From G958295645 sp965242735 (GTDB taxonomy: Bacteria > Gemmatimonadota > Gemmatimonadetes > Longimicrobiales > Gaopeijiaceae), in the NCBI GenBank assembly GCA_965242735.1, contig OZ251497.1:1364001-1428000 (forward strand): a stretch of 64,000 nt of DNA, read 5' to 3'. The notes under the pieces are model-generated. The model was not told where the DNA came from, made no database searches, and was given only the letters and a program-made list of their open reading frames with translations. A program made the position numbers and the translations under genes. Positions 8,729 through 17,390 of the stretch are shown here, one piece after another (position 1 is the first letter of the stretch; the number at the start of each line of letters is the position of its first letter).

Positions 8729-10561
8729 TTACCTCGGCAGGAAGTGGGGGTAGGGCGAAATCTCGCCTTGGAGATGGCGGGCGAGGAGTCGCGCCTGGAC
8801 TTCGATCACGCGCCGCATCGACACCCTGTAGCCGAAGACGGGATGCGTGGTCTCCCGGTCCATCCGGCGCTCGAACGCCTTCAGGAAGGTCTTCCGGCCG
8901 GCGGGCCTGAGAGAGCAGGCCGGACCGTTGAACACGAAGTCCGAGGTCCTGAGCTCGCCGTTGTTGATGACTTGGATCACGCAGGAATCCGCGACGATGG
9001 GACGAAACGGCTCCATCAAGTCCAGCGCCAGCGCGGGGCGGCCGTGCCGGGGCCGGTGGTACAGTCCAAGATACTGGTCGAGCCCGACAGCGGACACGGC
9101 CACGGCGAACGCCCGCGTCAGCACGGCGTAGGCCAGAGAGAGGCAGGCGTTCACGGGGTCGGTGGGTGGGCGGCGGTTCCTCGTCTCGAAGGAGAACGCC
9201 AGCTCGCCCGCCTTCGCCTCGGCCATCATCCGGCCGAAGTGGGCGAAGTAGATCGCCGCCGCTTCTCCTTCCATTCCCAGCAGCTCAGGCACGTCCTTCG
9301 CCGACAGCGCCTTGCGCGCGATTCGCTTCAGTCCCGCCAGCGCGACCGCCTTGTCCTCCGAGCCGCGCTCCGGCCGCCAGTTGCGGCGAAGCATCGTGCG
9401 GCTGTTGCGAACCTTGGCCTCCACCAGCGTGCGCGCGAAGTCGAGGCTACGCTTGGCGTTGAAGGCGGCCTTGTACTGCGCCTGCCGCACGTCCACGTTG
9501 CCATGGCCCGTGCCGAACGTGTGCCCCAGGAACCAAGCCCCCGTCGAGAACCAAGAGACGGGAATCTCGGCTCGCATCAGCGCGTGCAGCGCCGGGGTCG
9601 TCACGGACACCGGGCCGTAGACCGACAATTGAGAGACCTGGATCAGCGGCACTTCCAGCGCACCTTCCTCCGTTTCCACGAGCAGCGCGTCCCCTCGCTT
9701 GCGCACTCTCGCGCCCGGCGTCTGCACGTGCAGGGGAAGCGCCGGGTCGTCCGCCGGGTTCAGAGGACGCGGAGGAAGCCCCTTGCGAACAAAGTTGGTC
9801 TCGTCGGGCAGGCATATGCCGGCGAGCGAGCACTTCGGACACTTCCGGCTGTTCTCCAGGGGCGGCGGCCGGCGCTTGGCCGACGCCGCCATTCGAAGAC
9901 CCGTGATCGCGTCGAGCGCCAGGGTCCGCAGTTCGTCGTCCAGCGCGATCCGAACCCGCTCCCTCGACCCGGCGTACCAGAGCGCGCCTTCCTCCACCCG
10001 GTAGCCGTGGTCCTCCAGGATCATCGCCTGCACGCAGATCTGCACGCGCTCCGGGTCGTAGGCCCCCGCCGCGACGTGCGGCCGCTTGCCCTTCTTGAAG
10101 TCCACGGGCGTGACGACCCCGTCCGCGGCTTCCACGACGTCCATCTTGGCAATGACCCCCAGGCGGTCGGACGACATCATCACCGAGCGCGCCTTGGCCC
10201 GGTCCTCGTCCAGATTGTCCGGCGCGGGCAACGTCCCGCCGCCCTCGTCGACGCGCTTGTGGACCCGCTCTCCCTGGGCCGTGTCCGCGCTGTCCGCCCA
10301 TTCTCCCTCGACCCACTCCAGATAGGCCAGGCGCGGGCAGTAGACCCACTCGTTGACCATTCGAGCCGGCGTCAGCGGCAGGCCTCGCCCCGCAGGCGGA
10401 GGGGGGAGGGGAAGGGCGAGCTGGTTGTCTTTTCTTACCCCATGACGGCGGTCTCCGGGGTTTCTGACTCGGTATTCAGAGGCGATTGCCAGACCAGCGG
10501 ACCGTAGGCGGACCGAAGGTGCCGTAGCCTCCTTGAGAAGAGCGCCGAATGGGCGATTCAA
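8729..10561 (-). CDS. cas4-cas1: Cas4-Cas1 fusion, spacer acquisition nuclease/integrase
   Basis: Fusion typical of type I-U/I-G. The Cas4 part (about residues 60-260) has YCPRLAYLEW, the RecB-type active-site strand TPVDFKKGK, and the C-terminal Cys cluster KCPKCSLAGIC. The Cas1 part follows, with AAIYFAHFGRM (metal Glu region) and LYHRPRHGRPALALDLMEPFRPIVAD (His/Asp). Cas4 trims and orients prespacers; Cas1 integrates them. The start is unresolved: ATG 10561 overlaps the upstream gene by 86 bases, while the conserved block LPLTPARMVNEW begins before ATG 10360. ATG 10443 would give a better N-terminus if the following GGGG were one base longer, so an indel is possible. Confidence 0.93.
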   Translation of the reverse strand: MNRPFGALLKEATAPSVRLRSAGLAIASEYRVRNPGDRRHGVRKDNQLALPLPPPPAGRGLPLTPARMVNEWVYCPRLAYLEWVEGEWADSADTAQGERVHKRVDEGGGTLPAPDNLDEDRAKARSVMMSSDRLGVIAKMDVVEAADGVVTPVDFKKGKRPHVAAGAYDPERVQICVQAMILEDHGYRVEEGALWYAGSRERVRIALDDELRTLALDAITGLRMAASAKRRPPPLENSRKCPKCSLAGICLPDETNFVRKGLPPRPLNPADDPALPLHVQTPGARVRKRGDALLVETEEGALEVPLIQVSQLSVYGPVSVTTPALHALMRAEIPVSWFSTGAWFLGHTFGTGHGNVDVRQAQYKAAFNAKRSLDFARTLVEAKVRNSRTMLRRNWRPERGSEDKAVALAGLKRIARKALSAKDVPELLGMEGEAAAIYFAHFGRMMAEAKAGELAFSFETRNRRPPTDPVNACLSLAYAVLTRAFAVAVSAVGLDQYLGLYHRPRHGRPALALDLMEPFRPIVADSCVIQVINNGELRTSDFVFNGPACSLRPAGRKTFLKAFERRMDRETTHPVFGYRVSMRRVIEVQARLLARHLQGEISPYPHFLPR

Positions 10562-11417
10562 GCACCTGGCTGATGGACCAGGACCGGAACCATTCCGATC
10601 GACGCTTCAAGTCGTCTTCATCCTTGATCGATGCATGACTCATCAACGTCCTTGCTGCCTTGCTGGACGCGGGGTCAACCCACAACGGCCAGGAGTAGAG
10701 TCCGTTCTTCCATGTTCCACGGCATCCTTGCGTGCAGGTGCGGTCACGTCCTGCAAACACCGGATGCCATGCCATCGCCAAGATGGCAAGAGCTTCAGCT
10801 CCAGGATTGGTTACTTTATCTTCCTTTGATGGGTCGTCCGCACGCAACGCGTATACTCGGTCGTCCGTAATGTCCCACATCATGGAAGGCAACTTGCTGC
10901 CATATGTCCAAGGACCTTTGATTGCTTCCACAACATCTTGATATGATACGTGGTCGAGTATATCTCGAACAATCTTGAGAAACTTCATTTGCCCAGCCAT
11001 GAAATACAAGTCGGTCGGTTTGGCCGCACCTTTGCCGTCGAGACTGCCTTCCGCCACGGCAGCTGCGGCGAACGCGTCTGCCGCGCGACACCGGCGGTGT
11101 TGCTCGGCGTAGAGACGCAGATCATCTCCCGACAATTTCAATTCATCAGCCTTGGGCATCTGGGAGCCGTCGGTCCGAGCGGGATTCATCGCGGTGCTCC
11201 GCCGCCACTCCGCAAAGACTTCCAATGCTCTGGTTGCGATGCGATCCAGCGTAAAGGCGCGATCCACGATGGCATGGGGAGTCACGTCGTCGCTCCACCA
11301 CAGGCGCGGTTGCTCGGTGTCTTCGGCGAAAGCGACCTGCACGCCCAGCGCGGCGAAGAAGCCCAGCGGATTGGTGCCCTCCAGTCCAGCCAAGCGCGCT
11401 CCGTCCACGACCGTCAC
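10476..11417 (-). CDS. csb3: Csb3/Cas8u2-like large-subunit candidate of the first I-U module
   Basis: 313 residues from GTG 11417, which overlaps the cas3 stop as GTGA; a GGAAGG lies ~15 bases upstream. The N-terminus contains GTNPLGFFAALGVQVAF, a motif style shared by I-U large-subunit families. The rest is mostly helical with no nuclease motif. It is assigned to Csb3/Cas8u2 from its place in an otherwise complete csb1-csb2-cas3 set that lacks csx17, plus the N-terminal motif. In such complexes the large subunit recognises the PAM and recruits Cas3. Family membership needs a profile search; the operon role is likely. Confidence 0.6.
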   Translation of the reverse strand: MTVVDGARLAGLEGTNPLGFFAALGVQVAFAEDTEQPRLWWSDDVTPHAIVDRAFTLDRIATRALEVFAEWRRSTAMNPARTDGSQMPKADELKLSGDDLRLYAEQHRRCRAADAFAAAAVAEGSLDGKGAAKPTDLYFMAGQMKFLKIVRDILDHVSYQDVVEAIKGPWTYGSKLPSMMWDITDDRVYALRADDPSKEDKVTNPGAEALAILAMAWHPVFAGRDRTCTQGCRGTWKNGLYSWPLWVDPASSKAARTLMSHASIKDEDDLKRRSEWFRSWSISQVLESPIRRSSQGGYGTFGPPTVRWSGNRL

Positions 11418-14365
11418 GAGGCTGCCGCGCCTTCCACGTTGCATGACGGTTCGGCGCTCTCTCTGTGATCCGCCAACCGCATGATGCTCTCCAGCCAAGC
11501 CAGTCCGTAGTATCCGTACCGTTCCACCAAGCGCCAAAAACGGTCGGCTACGCCGAGGGCAAGCGGAGTGTCGGCCAAATTCGTGTTCGCCTTCAAGATA
11601 TGTCCATTGAAGGCGTACTCGAGTTCTTGCGGCTCGGAATCCGTCAAGATCGGCGGCAAGGGCCGTCCACATCCGTGGTGAGAACCAATCAAGTGGAGAA
11701 CCAAGTCGGCGTCGTGGGCTGTCCGCAACGCATCTCCGTTCGATTCGGCCATCGCCAAGCTGGCAAACTCGTGTCGCATTCGTTGCGGATAACGGGAAAC
11801 CCACTTCGCCGAGATCTGGACGGCGTTGCCGAGACCGTTTCCGCTCCGCCTTCCGTTCGGACGCCGAGAAACCCGCTTCGTCCCCGGCAACGACTTGGCC
11901 AGCGGTTCGTCGAGTTGCGCCAAGGAGACGGGGTCGCCGCCCGCCAGCTCCTCTTGAAAACGGTGGTCGAGCTTGCCCAGATCGTGAAGGCGTCCAGCAA
12001 GATGAAGATCGTCTGCGAGCTCCTGCGACAGCCCAAGGCGTTGCGCAAAGCGGGACGCACGCCGTGCGACGCCTTCCAGATGCGCCTCGAGCGTGCTTCC
12101 GGTTCCCTGGTGCGAACCGGACTCGTCGTAACTGTCCATCGTCCTGTCGTCGACTCGTCGCATCTTGCCACGCCGTTGCGTCAGAACGAAGTAGCTCTCT
12201 TCGGAGTTGTCTGCCACGGCAACCGGCGTAATCTCAAAACCATGCTTGAGAAGAAGTCGGGCAGCCTGGACACGCCATCCCGGTTGTCCGTTCGCATCGG
12301 CCAACTCGGCCAGCCATTTCTTGATACGCACGCGCCGAGGATCGACGGCCGTGGCCTCGTCGCTTGGCTTCGGCGGGGGGCCGAATCCGGCCGCGTCCGC
12401 CCCGTTCCTGGCGTCGGACGAGACGGCGCAGGAATCGAGACGCAGAACGGCCCGGCATCCAAGCGCGAGCTTCTCATAGCCTCCGAGTTGCGCTTGATCG
12501 CCGAGATCCTCGACCGGCTCTCGCGACGTGGGATCCCAGGTTCCGGCCCGCAGTCCGCCTCGGTCGGCGGGCACGACGATCACGTCGCCCGGCCGCACTT
12601 CACTAGCCTTCACCGTTTCCAGCTTCTTGCCTGCGGCAACCCAACGGTACGCCACTCGACTGGAATCAGAGCCCTCCGTGTCCCCGTCGTCGTTGGCTGC
12701 CGCGCCGTGGTCGGCAATTTCCACTTCGTCCCGGTCCGTCAACCACGCCTTGGCAGCGCCAACTGGCACCTGCAGGAATTCCGAGGAACGCGGCGGCACC
12801 AGTTCAAGCACGTCTGCAGAACAATCTCTTCGCCAGACAATCGAGACGTCGGCGCTGGCGGTCTTCTCCATTCCGTGCAGGAACTGCTCCACCATCGGCT
12901 GCACGATCGGCTCCGGGCTGGTCTGAACCCAGGCGTCCATGTGCGTTCGCATTACGATGGGGGCCTTGTCTCTCGGAGCTTTCGCCTCTTCGGGGAAATC
13001 GGACAGCGCTTGCGGACCGACGTCGATGGGCAGCTTCCCCTTCCGCTGCTCGCTCGTGCCGTTGCCTTCGCTTCGGCGGCTCAACTCGTCCCACGTATGC
13101 CTAACCGCCTCGCCGTAGACGGGATCGGGCTTCTTCGACGCGACGACCGCCCTTGGGCCGACGATAATCGCTTGCGCGGGCTTTCCGGTCTGCGCGCAAT
13201 GCTTTCCGCGGCGGTCCAATCGGCCGAATCTCTGCCGAAGGCTGTCGATCGCGGCGCATTCCGTGACGAGGGCGTCGAAGCTGAAGTCGGCGCCCACTTC
13301 GATGGCCTGGGTCGCGACTACGATGGCCACCTCGTCCCGAGACGTCTCGCGGTCGGGGTCCACGAGGGGCTTGACGGCCTCTAGCGTCTTCACGCGGTCC
13401 AAAGCGCGCATTCGGCCAGTGAGCAGGTGGACGTCGTACCCCACCTCTTGGAGAACTTCATGTGTCTCCCGCGCGACGCGAACGCGGTTGACGACCACGC
13501 CGATGCTCGACGGGCGATTCTCAATCTTTGGCGACGTCATCGACTTCACTAGCTGGAGTATCTTGGCTGGCATCAGCTTGTGGTTCTGCACCGATTCGAG
13601 CTTCGCTTCCTTCTTCGCGCAGACGCGGCGTCGCATCTCCTCGCATTCCTCAATGTCCGAGGCGGGCTCCAAGCGAAACGGGCGCTCCTTGGCCCTCGGT
13701 GTCGCGGACATTTCCACGACGACGAAGCGCCGAGGCAGCTTTCCCGGCTCGAAGGCCCCAAATTGTCCGAGCGTTTCCGCAAAGGGTGCGCTCAAATGCA
13801 CTTCGTCCAGCACGACCAGGCAGTCGTTGCCCGCCAAGCCGGCGTGAACGGGGCGCATCCGCCGATTGACGCCGTACCCGCGAAACAGCAAACGCGATCC
13901 GAACTGGTCTACGGTGGAGACTACGACCCATGGCTGGTCGGGCTGCCGGGCCCACTCGTTGTCGATGGGAATGCCTCCGCGGAGCGCTGCCACGCCAAGC
14001 GCTTGGCCACCGTCGCTCAACGCCAGAAGAGGGTCGCGAACCCGGCTCAGCAGGGGCGTGGAAGCTTCCTGGAGACGCTCAGCGATGCGTTTCGCCCGGA
14101 TGCATACTTGGTCGACGACAATCCGGCGGTCGATGACGAAGACGGTCCGCCGCGGAAAGCGTGCCGGACAAGCCGCCAACGCAAACACCGCGATGTCCAG
14201 CACGGCCGTCTTGCCGGTGCCCGTCGGGAGGTCGATCGTGGCAGGCCACTTGCCCTTCGAAAGCACCTCGCTCGCCAGCCGTCGCTGCCAGGGAAACGGG
14301 TCGCAGTCGTGGACGTCTCGGAAGAAGGCCGGGAAGTCGTCGGCCGTCAGGGATCGATCATTCAT
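11414..14365 (-). CDS. cas3: Cas3 helicase-nuclease of the first I-U module, C-terminal HD domain
   Basis: 983 residues. Superfamily 2 helicase first: Walker A in DLPTGTGKTA (about residue 44), DEVH box in CLVVLDEVHLSAPF, SAT motif in EMSATPRAK, and motif VI region ATQAIEVGADFSFD. The HD nuclease domain lies at the C-terminus (AGRLHDLGKLDHRFQ and LIGSHHGCGRP). Helicase-then-HD is the I-U arrangement, reversed relative to most Cas3. It unwinds and degrades target DNA after Cascade binding. The start overlaps the csb2 stop by 8 bases and its own stop overlaps the next gene as GTGA. Confidence 0.92.
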   Translation of the reverse strand: MNDRSLTADDFPAFFRDVHDCDPFPWQRRLASEVLSKGKWPATIDLPTGTGKTAVLDIAVFALAACPARFPRRTVFVIDRRIVVDQVCIRAKRIAERLQEASTPLLSRVRDPLLALSDGGQALGVAALRGGIPIDNEWARQPDQPWVVVSTVDQFGSRLLFRGYGVNRRMRPVHAGLAGNDCLVVLDEVHLSAPFAETLGQFGAFEPGKLPRRFVVVEMSATPRAKERPFRLEPASDIEECEEMRRRVCAKKEAKLESVQNHKLMPAKILQLVKSMTSPKIENRPSSIGVVVNRVRVARETHEVLQEVGYDVHLLTGRMRALDRVKTLEAVKPLVDPDRETSRDEVAIVVATQAIEVGADFSFDALVTECAAIDSLRQRFGRLDRRGKHCAQTGKPAQAIIVGPRAVVASKKPDPVYGEAVRHTWDELSRRSEGNGTSEQRKGKLPIDVGPQALSDFPEEAKAPRDKAPIVMRTHMDAWVQTSPEPIVQPMVEQFLHGMEKTASADVSIVWRRDCSADVLELVPPRSSEFLQVPVGAAKAWLTDRDEVEIADHGAAANDDGDTEGSDSSRVAYRWVAAGKKLETVKASEVRPGDVIVVPADRGGLRAGTWDPTSREPVEDLGDQAQLGGYEKLALGCRAVLRLDSCAVSSDARNGADAAGFGPPPKPSDEATAVDPRRVRIKKWLAELADANGQPGWRVQAARLLLKHGFEITPVAVADNSEESYFVLTQRRGKMRRVDDRTMDSYDESGSHQGTGSTLEAHLEGVARRASRFAQRLGLSQELADDLHLAGRLHDLGKLDHRFQEELAGGDPVSLAQLDEPLAKSLPGTKRVSRRPNGRRSGNGLGNAVQISAKWVSRYPQRMRHEFASLAMAESNGDALRTAHDADLVLHLIGSHHGCGRPLPPILTDSEPQELEYAFNGHILKANTNLADTPLALGVADRFWRLVERYGYYGLAWLESIMRLADHRESAEPSCNVEGAAAS

Positions 14366-16055
14366 TCGACTTGTCTCGAAGCGGTCGCATCAATCCCAAT
14401 CCAACGAATCGTCCCGCGCCCAGCATGAGCGGTCCCTGGACCGGGCGGTCGAAGGTCGCGACGGCGTGAACGAGCTGCCGGCGCACCGGTCCATGTCTGC
14501 CCGGTTGCCGAAAAGGAGGGAAGCTGGTCGCAGGCCTTGGTCCGACCACGAACGGCGCCAGCCCGACCTGCACTTCCGCTGGTTCGGGGAGATCGACATG
14601 GGTCGCGGCCTGTCGCACGAAGGCTTCGGCGGCCCGCCACGCCTTCGAAGCAGCAACGGAAGGCGCGCGACGCAACCGTCCCGGATGCTTGGGCAAGGCG
14701 ATTGGCGTCACGGTCACCCATCGGCGCGAGGGGCCCGTCCAGTCGTCGGGCGACAACGATCGCAACGCGGTCGGCCCCAGCAGACGCCCCATGTCTATCG
14801 CACCCTGCCGGCCGAACGTCAGCCTGAGGGGGTACGACGACCGACCGGAATCAGCGCATAGGCGTTCCCATGCGCCGATGGCGCGATACAAGGCCCGGCG
14901 AGATGCTTGGTCGGCGCGGTCCGGCACGGAGACGGCCGCCCCGAGCAACCTGCCGTCAGCGTGCCGGTGGCCCGCGAACGGCAAGCCCAGGAATGCGACG
15001 TGCGGTTCCGCAGTCGGCGTGCCGTCGGCGGCGTGCCCGCTGAGTCCCTCGGGGATGGGCTCCTCGGCGTAGCGGAAGACGGCGGCGCGCAACGTCGTGG
15101 CGATGTCCACCACACGGGTCATCGGCGACACGCGCGATCCGGGGGCGAACTCGAACACGATCCACTCGCCGGCGGTGCTGGGCGAGCAAGCAGCAGGAGG
15201 CGCCGGCTCTCCGCCCACGCGATACCCGGCATCCGAGAAAGGCAAAGATCGAGGCGACACGCCTTGATGATGCTCGTACCGGCGTTCCAAGTCGGCAAGC
15301 TGTCCGGCGCGGACGCTGCGCAGCCTCGTCGCTCCGGTCGACGAGGGAACGAGGACAGCCTCCGGCGGTTCCGTCACGACACGACAAGACACGAGCGAGG
15401 ACGAGTGGCCCAAGCGCGTGAGGCGGGTCAGCATCCCGTCGAGCGTGCTTCCCATGTCGGCCGCCAGCTCGCGTTGCCAAACGTAAGTGACTCTCGACTC
15501 GCCGCCGTCCTCGAAGTCGGTCAGTGTCACGGACGGAAAGAACCTCTCTCGCTTTTCTGAACGCGACTCCGGGAACATCTCCTTGGCCATGTCCGGACTC
15601 GTGTTCCCGACGGCGGACACCTGGTCGCGCACGTCCAGTTGCTTCGCCAAGCGTTGCTCGAGTTGCTTGATTTTGCGGGTCGTCTCGCCCCCGGCCGAGG
15701 CCCTCTCGCGCTGGAGTTGCCGCGTCAAGTCGGCCGTTCGGCCCGCTCGCCGTTCCTGCCATTTCCGGCTCACGACGGCCATGTCGTTCACAGGAACGAA
15801 GTGCGACACGACTCTGCGCCGGGCGGCCGTCGCATCGGCGGCTATGTCCGGCGGCCCCAATTCCTCCAACCATTCGAGCACGGTGCGCTCCGCCGAACTA
15901 GGTTCGTCCGCGTCGGCCCACGTCGCCACCAAGGCCGAGAACAGCCGTGCCGGATGCGGTGGCCATTCCGGCTTGCGCCGGTCGTTGTGGCACGTCGCCA
16001 CGTATCGGCCGGTCAGGAAGTTCACCTCTATTCCGAACCCGTCCGCTTCCGTCAT
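14358..16055 (-). CDS. csb2: Csb2 (Cas5-Cas6 fusion) of the first I-U module
   Basis: 565 residues. The first ~150 residues match the Csb2/GSU0054 pattern: GIEVNFLTGRYVATCHNDR, then EWPPHPARLFSALVATW. The C-terminus has the Gly-rich loop GPLMLGAGRFVGLGLMRP expected of a Cas6-type RAMP. Csb2 is thought to bind the crRNA 5' handle and process repeats. ATG 16055 is chosen because the Csb2 N-terminal motif begins just after it; the frame stays open to 16310, inside the preceding gene. It starts 11 bases after csb1 ends. Confidence 0.88.
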   Translation of the reverse strand: MTEADGFGIEVNFLTGRYVATCHNDRRKPEWPPHPARLFSALVATWADADEPSSAERTVLEWLEELGPPDIAADATAARRRVVSHFVPVNDMAVVSRKWQERRAGRTADLTRQLQRERASAGGETTRKIKQLEQRLAKQLDVRDQVSAVGNTSPDMAKEMFPESRSEKRERFFPSVTLTDFEDGGESRVTYVWQRELAADMGSTLDGMLTRLTRLGHSSSLVSCRVVTEPPEAVLVPSSTGATRLRSVRAGQLADLERRYEHHQGVSPRSLPFSDAGYRVGGEPAPPAACSPSTAGEWIVFEFAPGSRVSPMTRVVDIATTLRAAVFRYAEEPIPEGLSGHAADGTPTAEPHVAFLGLPFAGHRHADGRLLGAAVSVPDRADQASRRALYRAIGAWERLCADSGRSSYPLRLTFGRQGAIDMGRLLGPTALRSLSPDDWTGPSRRWVTVTPIALPKHPGRLRRAPSVAASKAWRAAEAFVRQAATHVDLPEPAEVQVGLAPFVVGPRPATSFPPFRQPGRHGPVRRQLVHAVATFDRPVQGPLMLGAGRFVGLGLMRPLRDKSNE

Positions 16056-16066
16056 CTCGGAACCGC

Positions 16067-17317
16067 CTACTCTCCCGGCTGCTTGCTCGCGGAGGTCTTC
16101 CGGCTGCGCCGAATCAGCTCGATCAGTTTCGGGGCGGGTTCGAGACGGATCTCTTCCTTCTCCCAGCCGATGCCCGCTTCGGCGGCCCTCGACGCGGCTT
16201 TGGCCAGGATGTCGACCGCCGTTTCGCGACTCGCTTCCACTTGCTCGTGCGCCGAACCGTCTCGGCCCAGTAGCTCCAGGCGCGGCGGATGCGTGGGCAG
16301 GAGAAGACAACGAGAGCGGAGGTCGAAGTCCATCTCGTACTGGTAGGCGACGGCCGCGACGCCGAGAGCCGCCACGGCCGTTCGCGCGGCCGTCTGGGCA
16401 TCGCGATCGTAGCCCTTGAAGCGCAACTTTCGCAGGGCCGCGAACGAAATCACCGTGGTCTGCAGAGCCTTCGAGATCGTGACGCCCCCGGCAGCCGCAT
16501 CAATCGTCGGCGTTACGTTGCCGTGATTGATCTTGGAAGGCTGTCCAGCTTCGCCGCTGTCGCTGCCACGGGAAGCCGGAACAGGCTTTCCCTTCTTCAA
16601 TTCGGCGGCGTTCTCATCGTGAGTCCACACTTCGGTCGAGTCCTCGCTGTTGAAGACCCGGTCGTCAGCCGCAAGCTTCTCGATCTGCAACGGGTCGAGC
16701 CGACTGCCGACCTTCTTCCCCACCGAGGCGTCGAAACCCACGATCTCCGACACGAACGCCCGCTGAAACTTGGAGCCGAGCCCGCCCTTCGGACCCGTCG
16801 AGTCCCATTGGCCGAACAGGAGCGCCGTCGGCGAGTACCGGAAGAGGTCCGTCGCGTTGCGCGGGCTGGCGTCCGTGATGGCGCGACCCACGTCCGACAG
16901 GCGAAACAGCGTGCCGTCCAGCAGGCTGTCGCGGAAAATGGCGTCGGCAAGGCGGTGCGGCGCTTCGAGCACCGTCAGCTTGTCGTAGTCCGTGACTCCG
17001 CCGTCCTGGGAGAAGTCCACGTAGGGGCAGGGGAAGGCGAGTTCGCCGTCTTCCCAGCCCTCCAGCAGGCCCAGCTCCGCCCGATTCGCCTGCGAAGCCA
17101 CCGAGTCCAAGAGAACCGTCGTGGAAGGCCCGTCCGCATCGCCCACTTGTCGTTCTTCGACGGCATACTTGTGGTCGCTGCCACGGTCGGCGGCATACGA
17201 CGGAGGGAAGATCTTGTCGCCCTCGCCGCCGGCGGGTTGCAAGGTGAGCCGGGAGCGGAGGGCCACGGCGCGGCCGGCGACGGCGTCGCGGAGCAGTTGA
17301 TAGGTGAGTTGGGTCAT
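16067..17317 (-). CDS. csb1: Csb1 (Cas7 backbone) of the first I-U module
   Basis: 416 residues. Csb1/GSU0053-like: the opening LRSRLTLQPAGGEGDKIFPPSY, the block TTVLLDSVASQANRAELGL (residues ~62-80), and PTALLFGQWDSTGPKGGLGSKFQRAFVSEIVG are hallmark segments. Cas7-type subunits polymerise along the crRNA. This copy is longer than the second csb1 (321 residues) and clearly diverged from it. It is the first gene of its module, 73 bases downstream of the second csb2. Confidence 0.88.
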   Translation of the reverse strand: MTQLTYQLLRDAVAGRAVALRSRLTLQPAGGEGDKIFPPSYAADRGSDHKYAVEERQVGDADGPSTTVLLDSVASQANRAELGLLEGWEDGELAFPCPYVDFSQDGGVTDYDKLTVLEAPHRLADAIFRDSLLDGTLFRLSDVGRAITDASPRNATDLFRYSPTALLFGQWDSTGPKGGLGSKFQRAFVSEIVGFDASVGKKVGSRLDPLQIEKLAADDRVFNSEDSTEVWTHDENAAELKKGKPVPASRGSDSGEAGQPSKINHGNVTPTIDAAAGGVTISKALQTTVISFAALRKLRFKGYDRDAQTAARTAVAALGVAAVAYQYEMDFDLRSRCLLLPTHPPRLELLGRDGSAHEQVEASRETAVDILAKAASRAAEAGIGWEKEEIRLEPAPKLIELIRRSRKTSASKQPGE

Positions 17318-17390
17318 GGGCTTTGTTGTTGGTCAGCAGGGGGGTGGGATGTCGAGTGGACAGTGGAGGCGAATCTGCGGGGTCCGTGGG

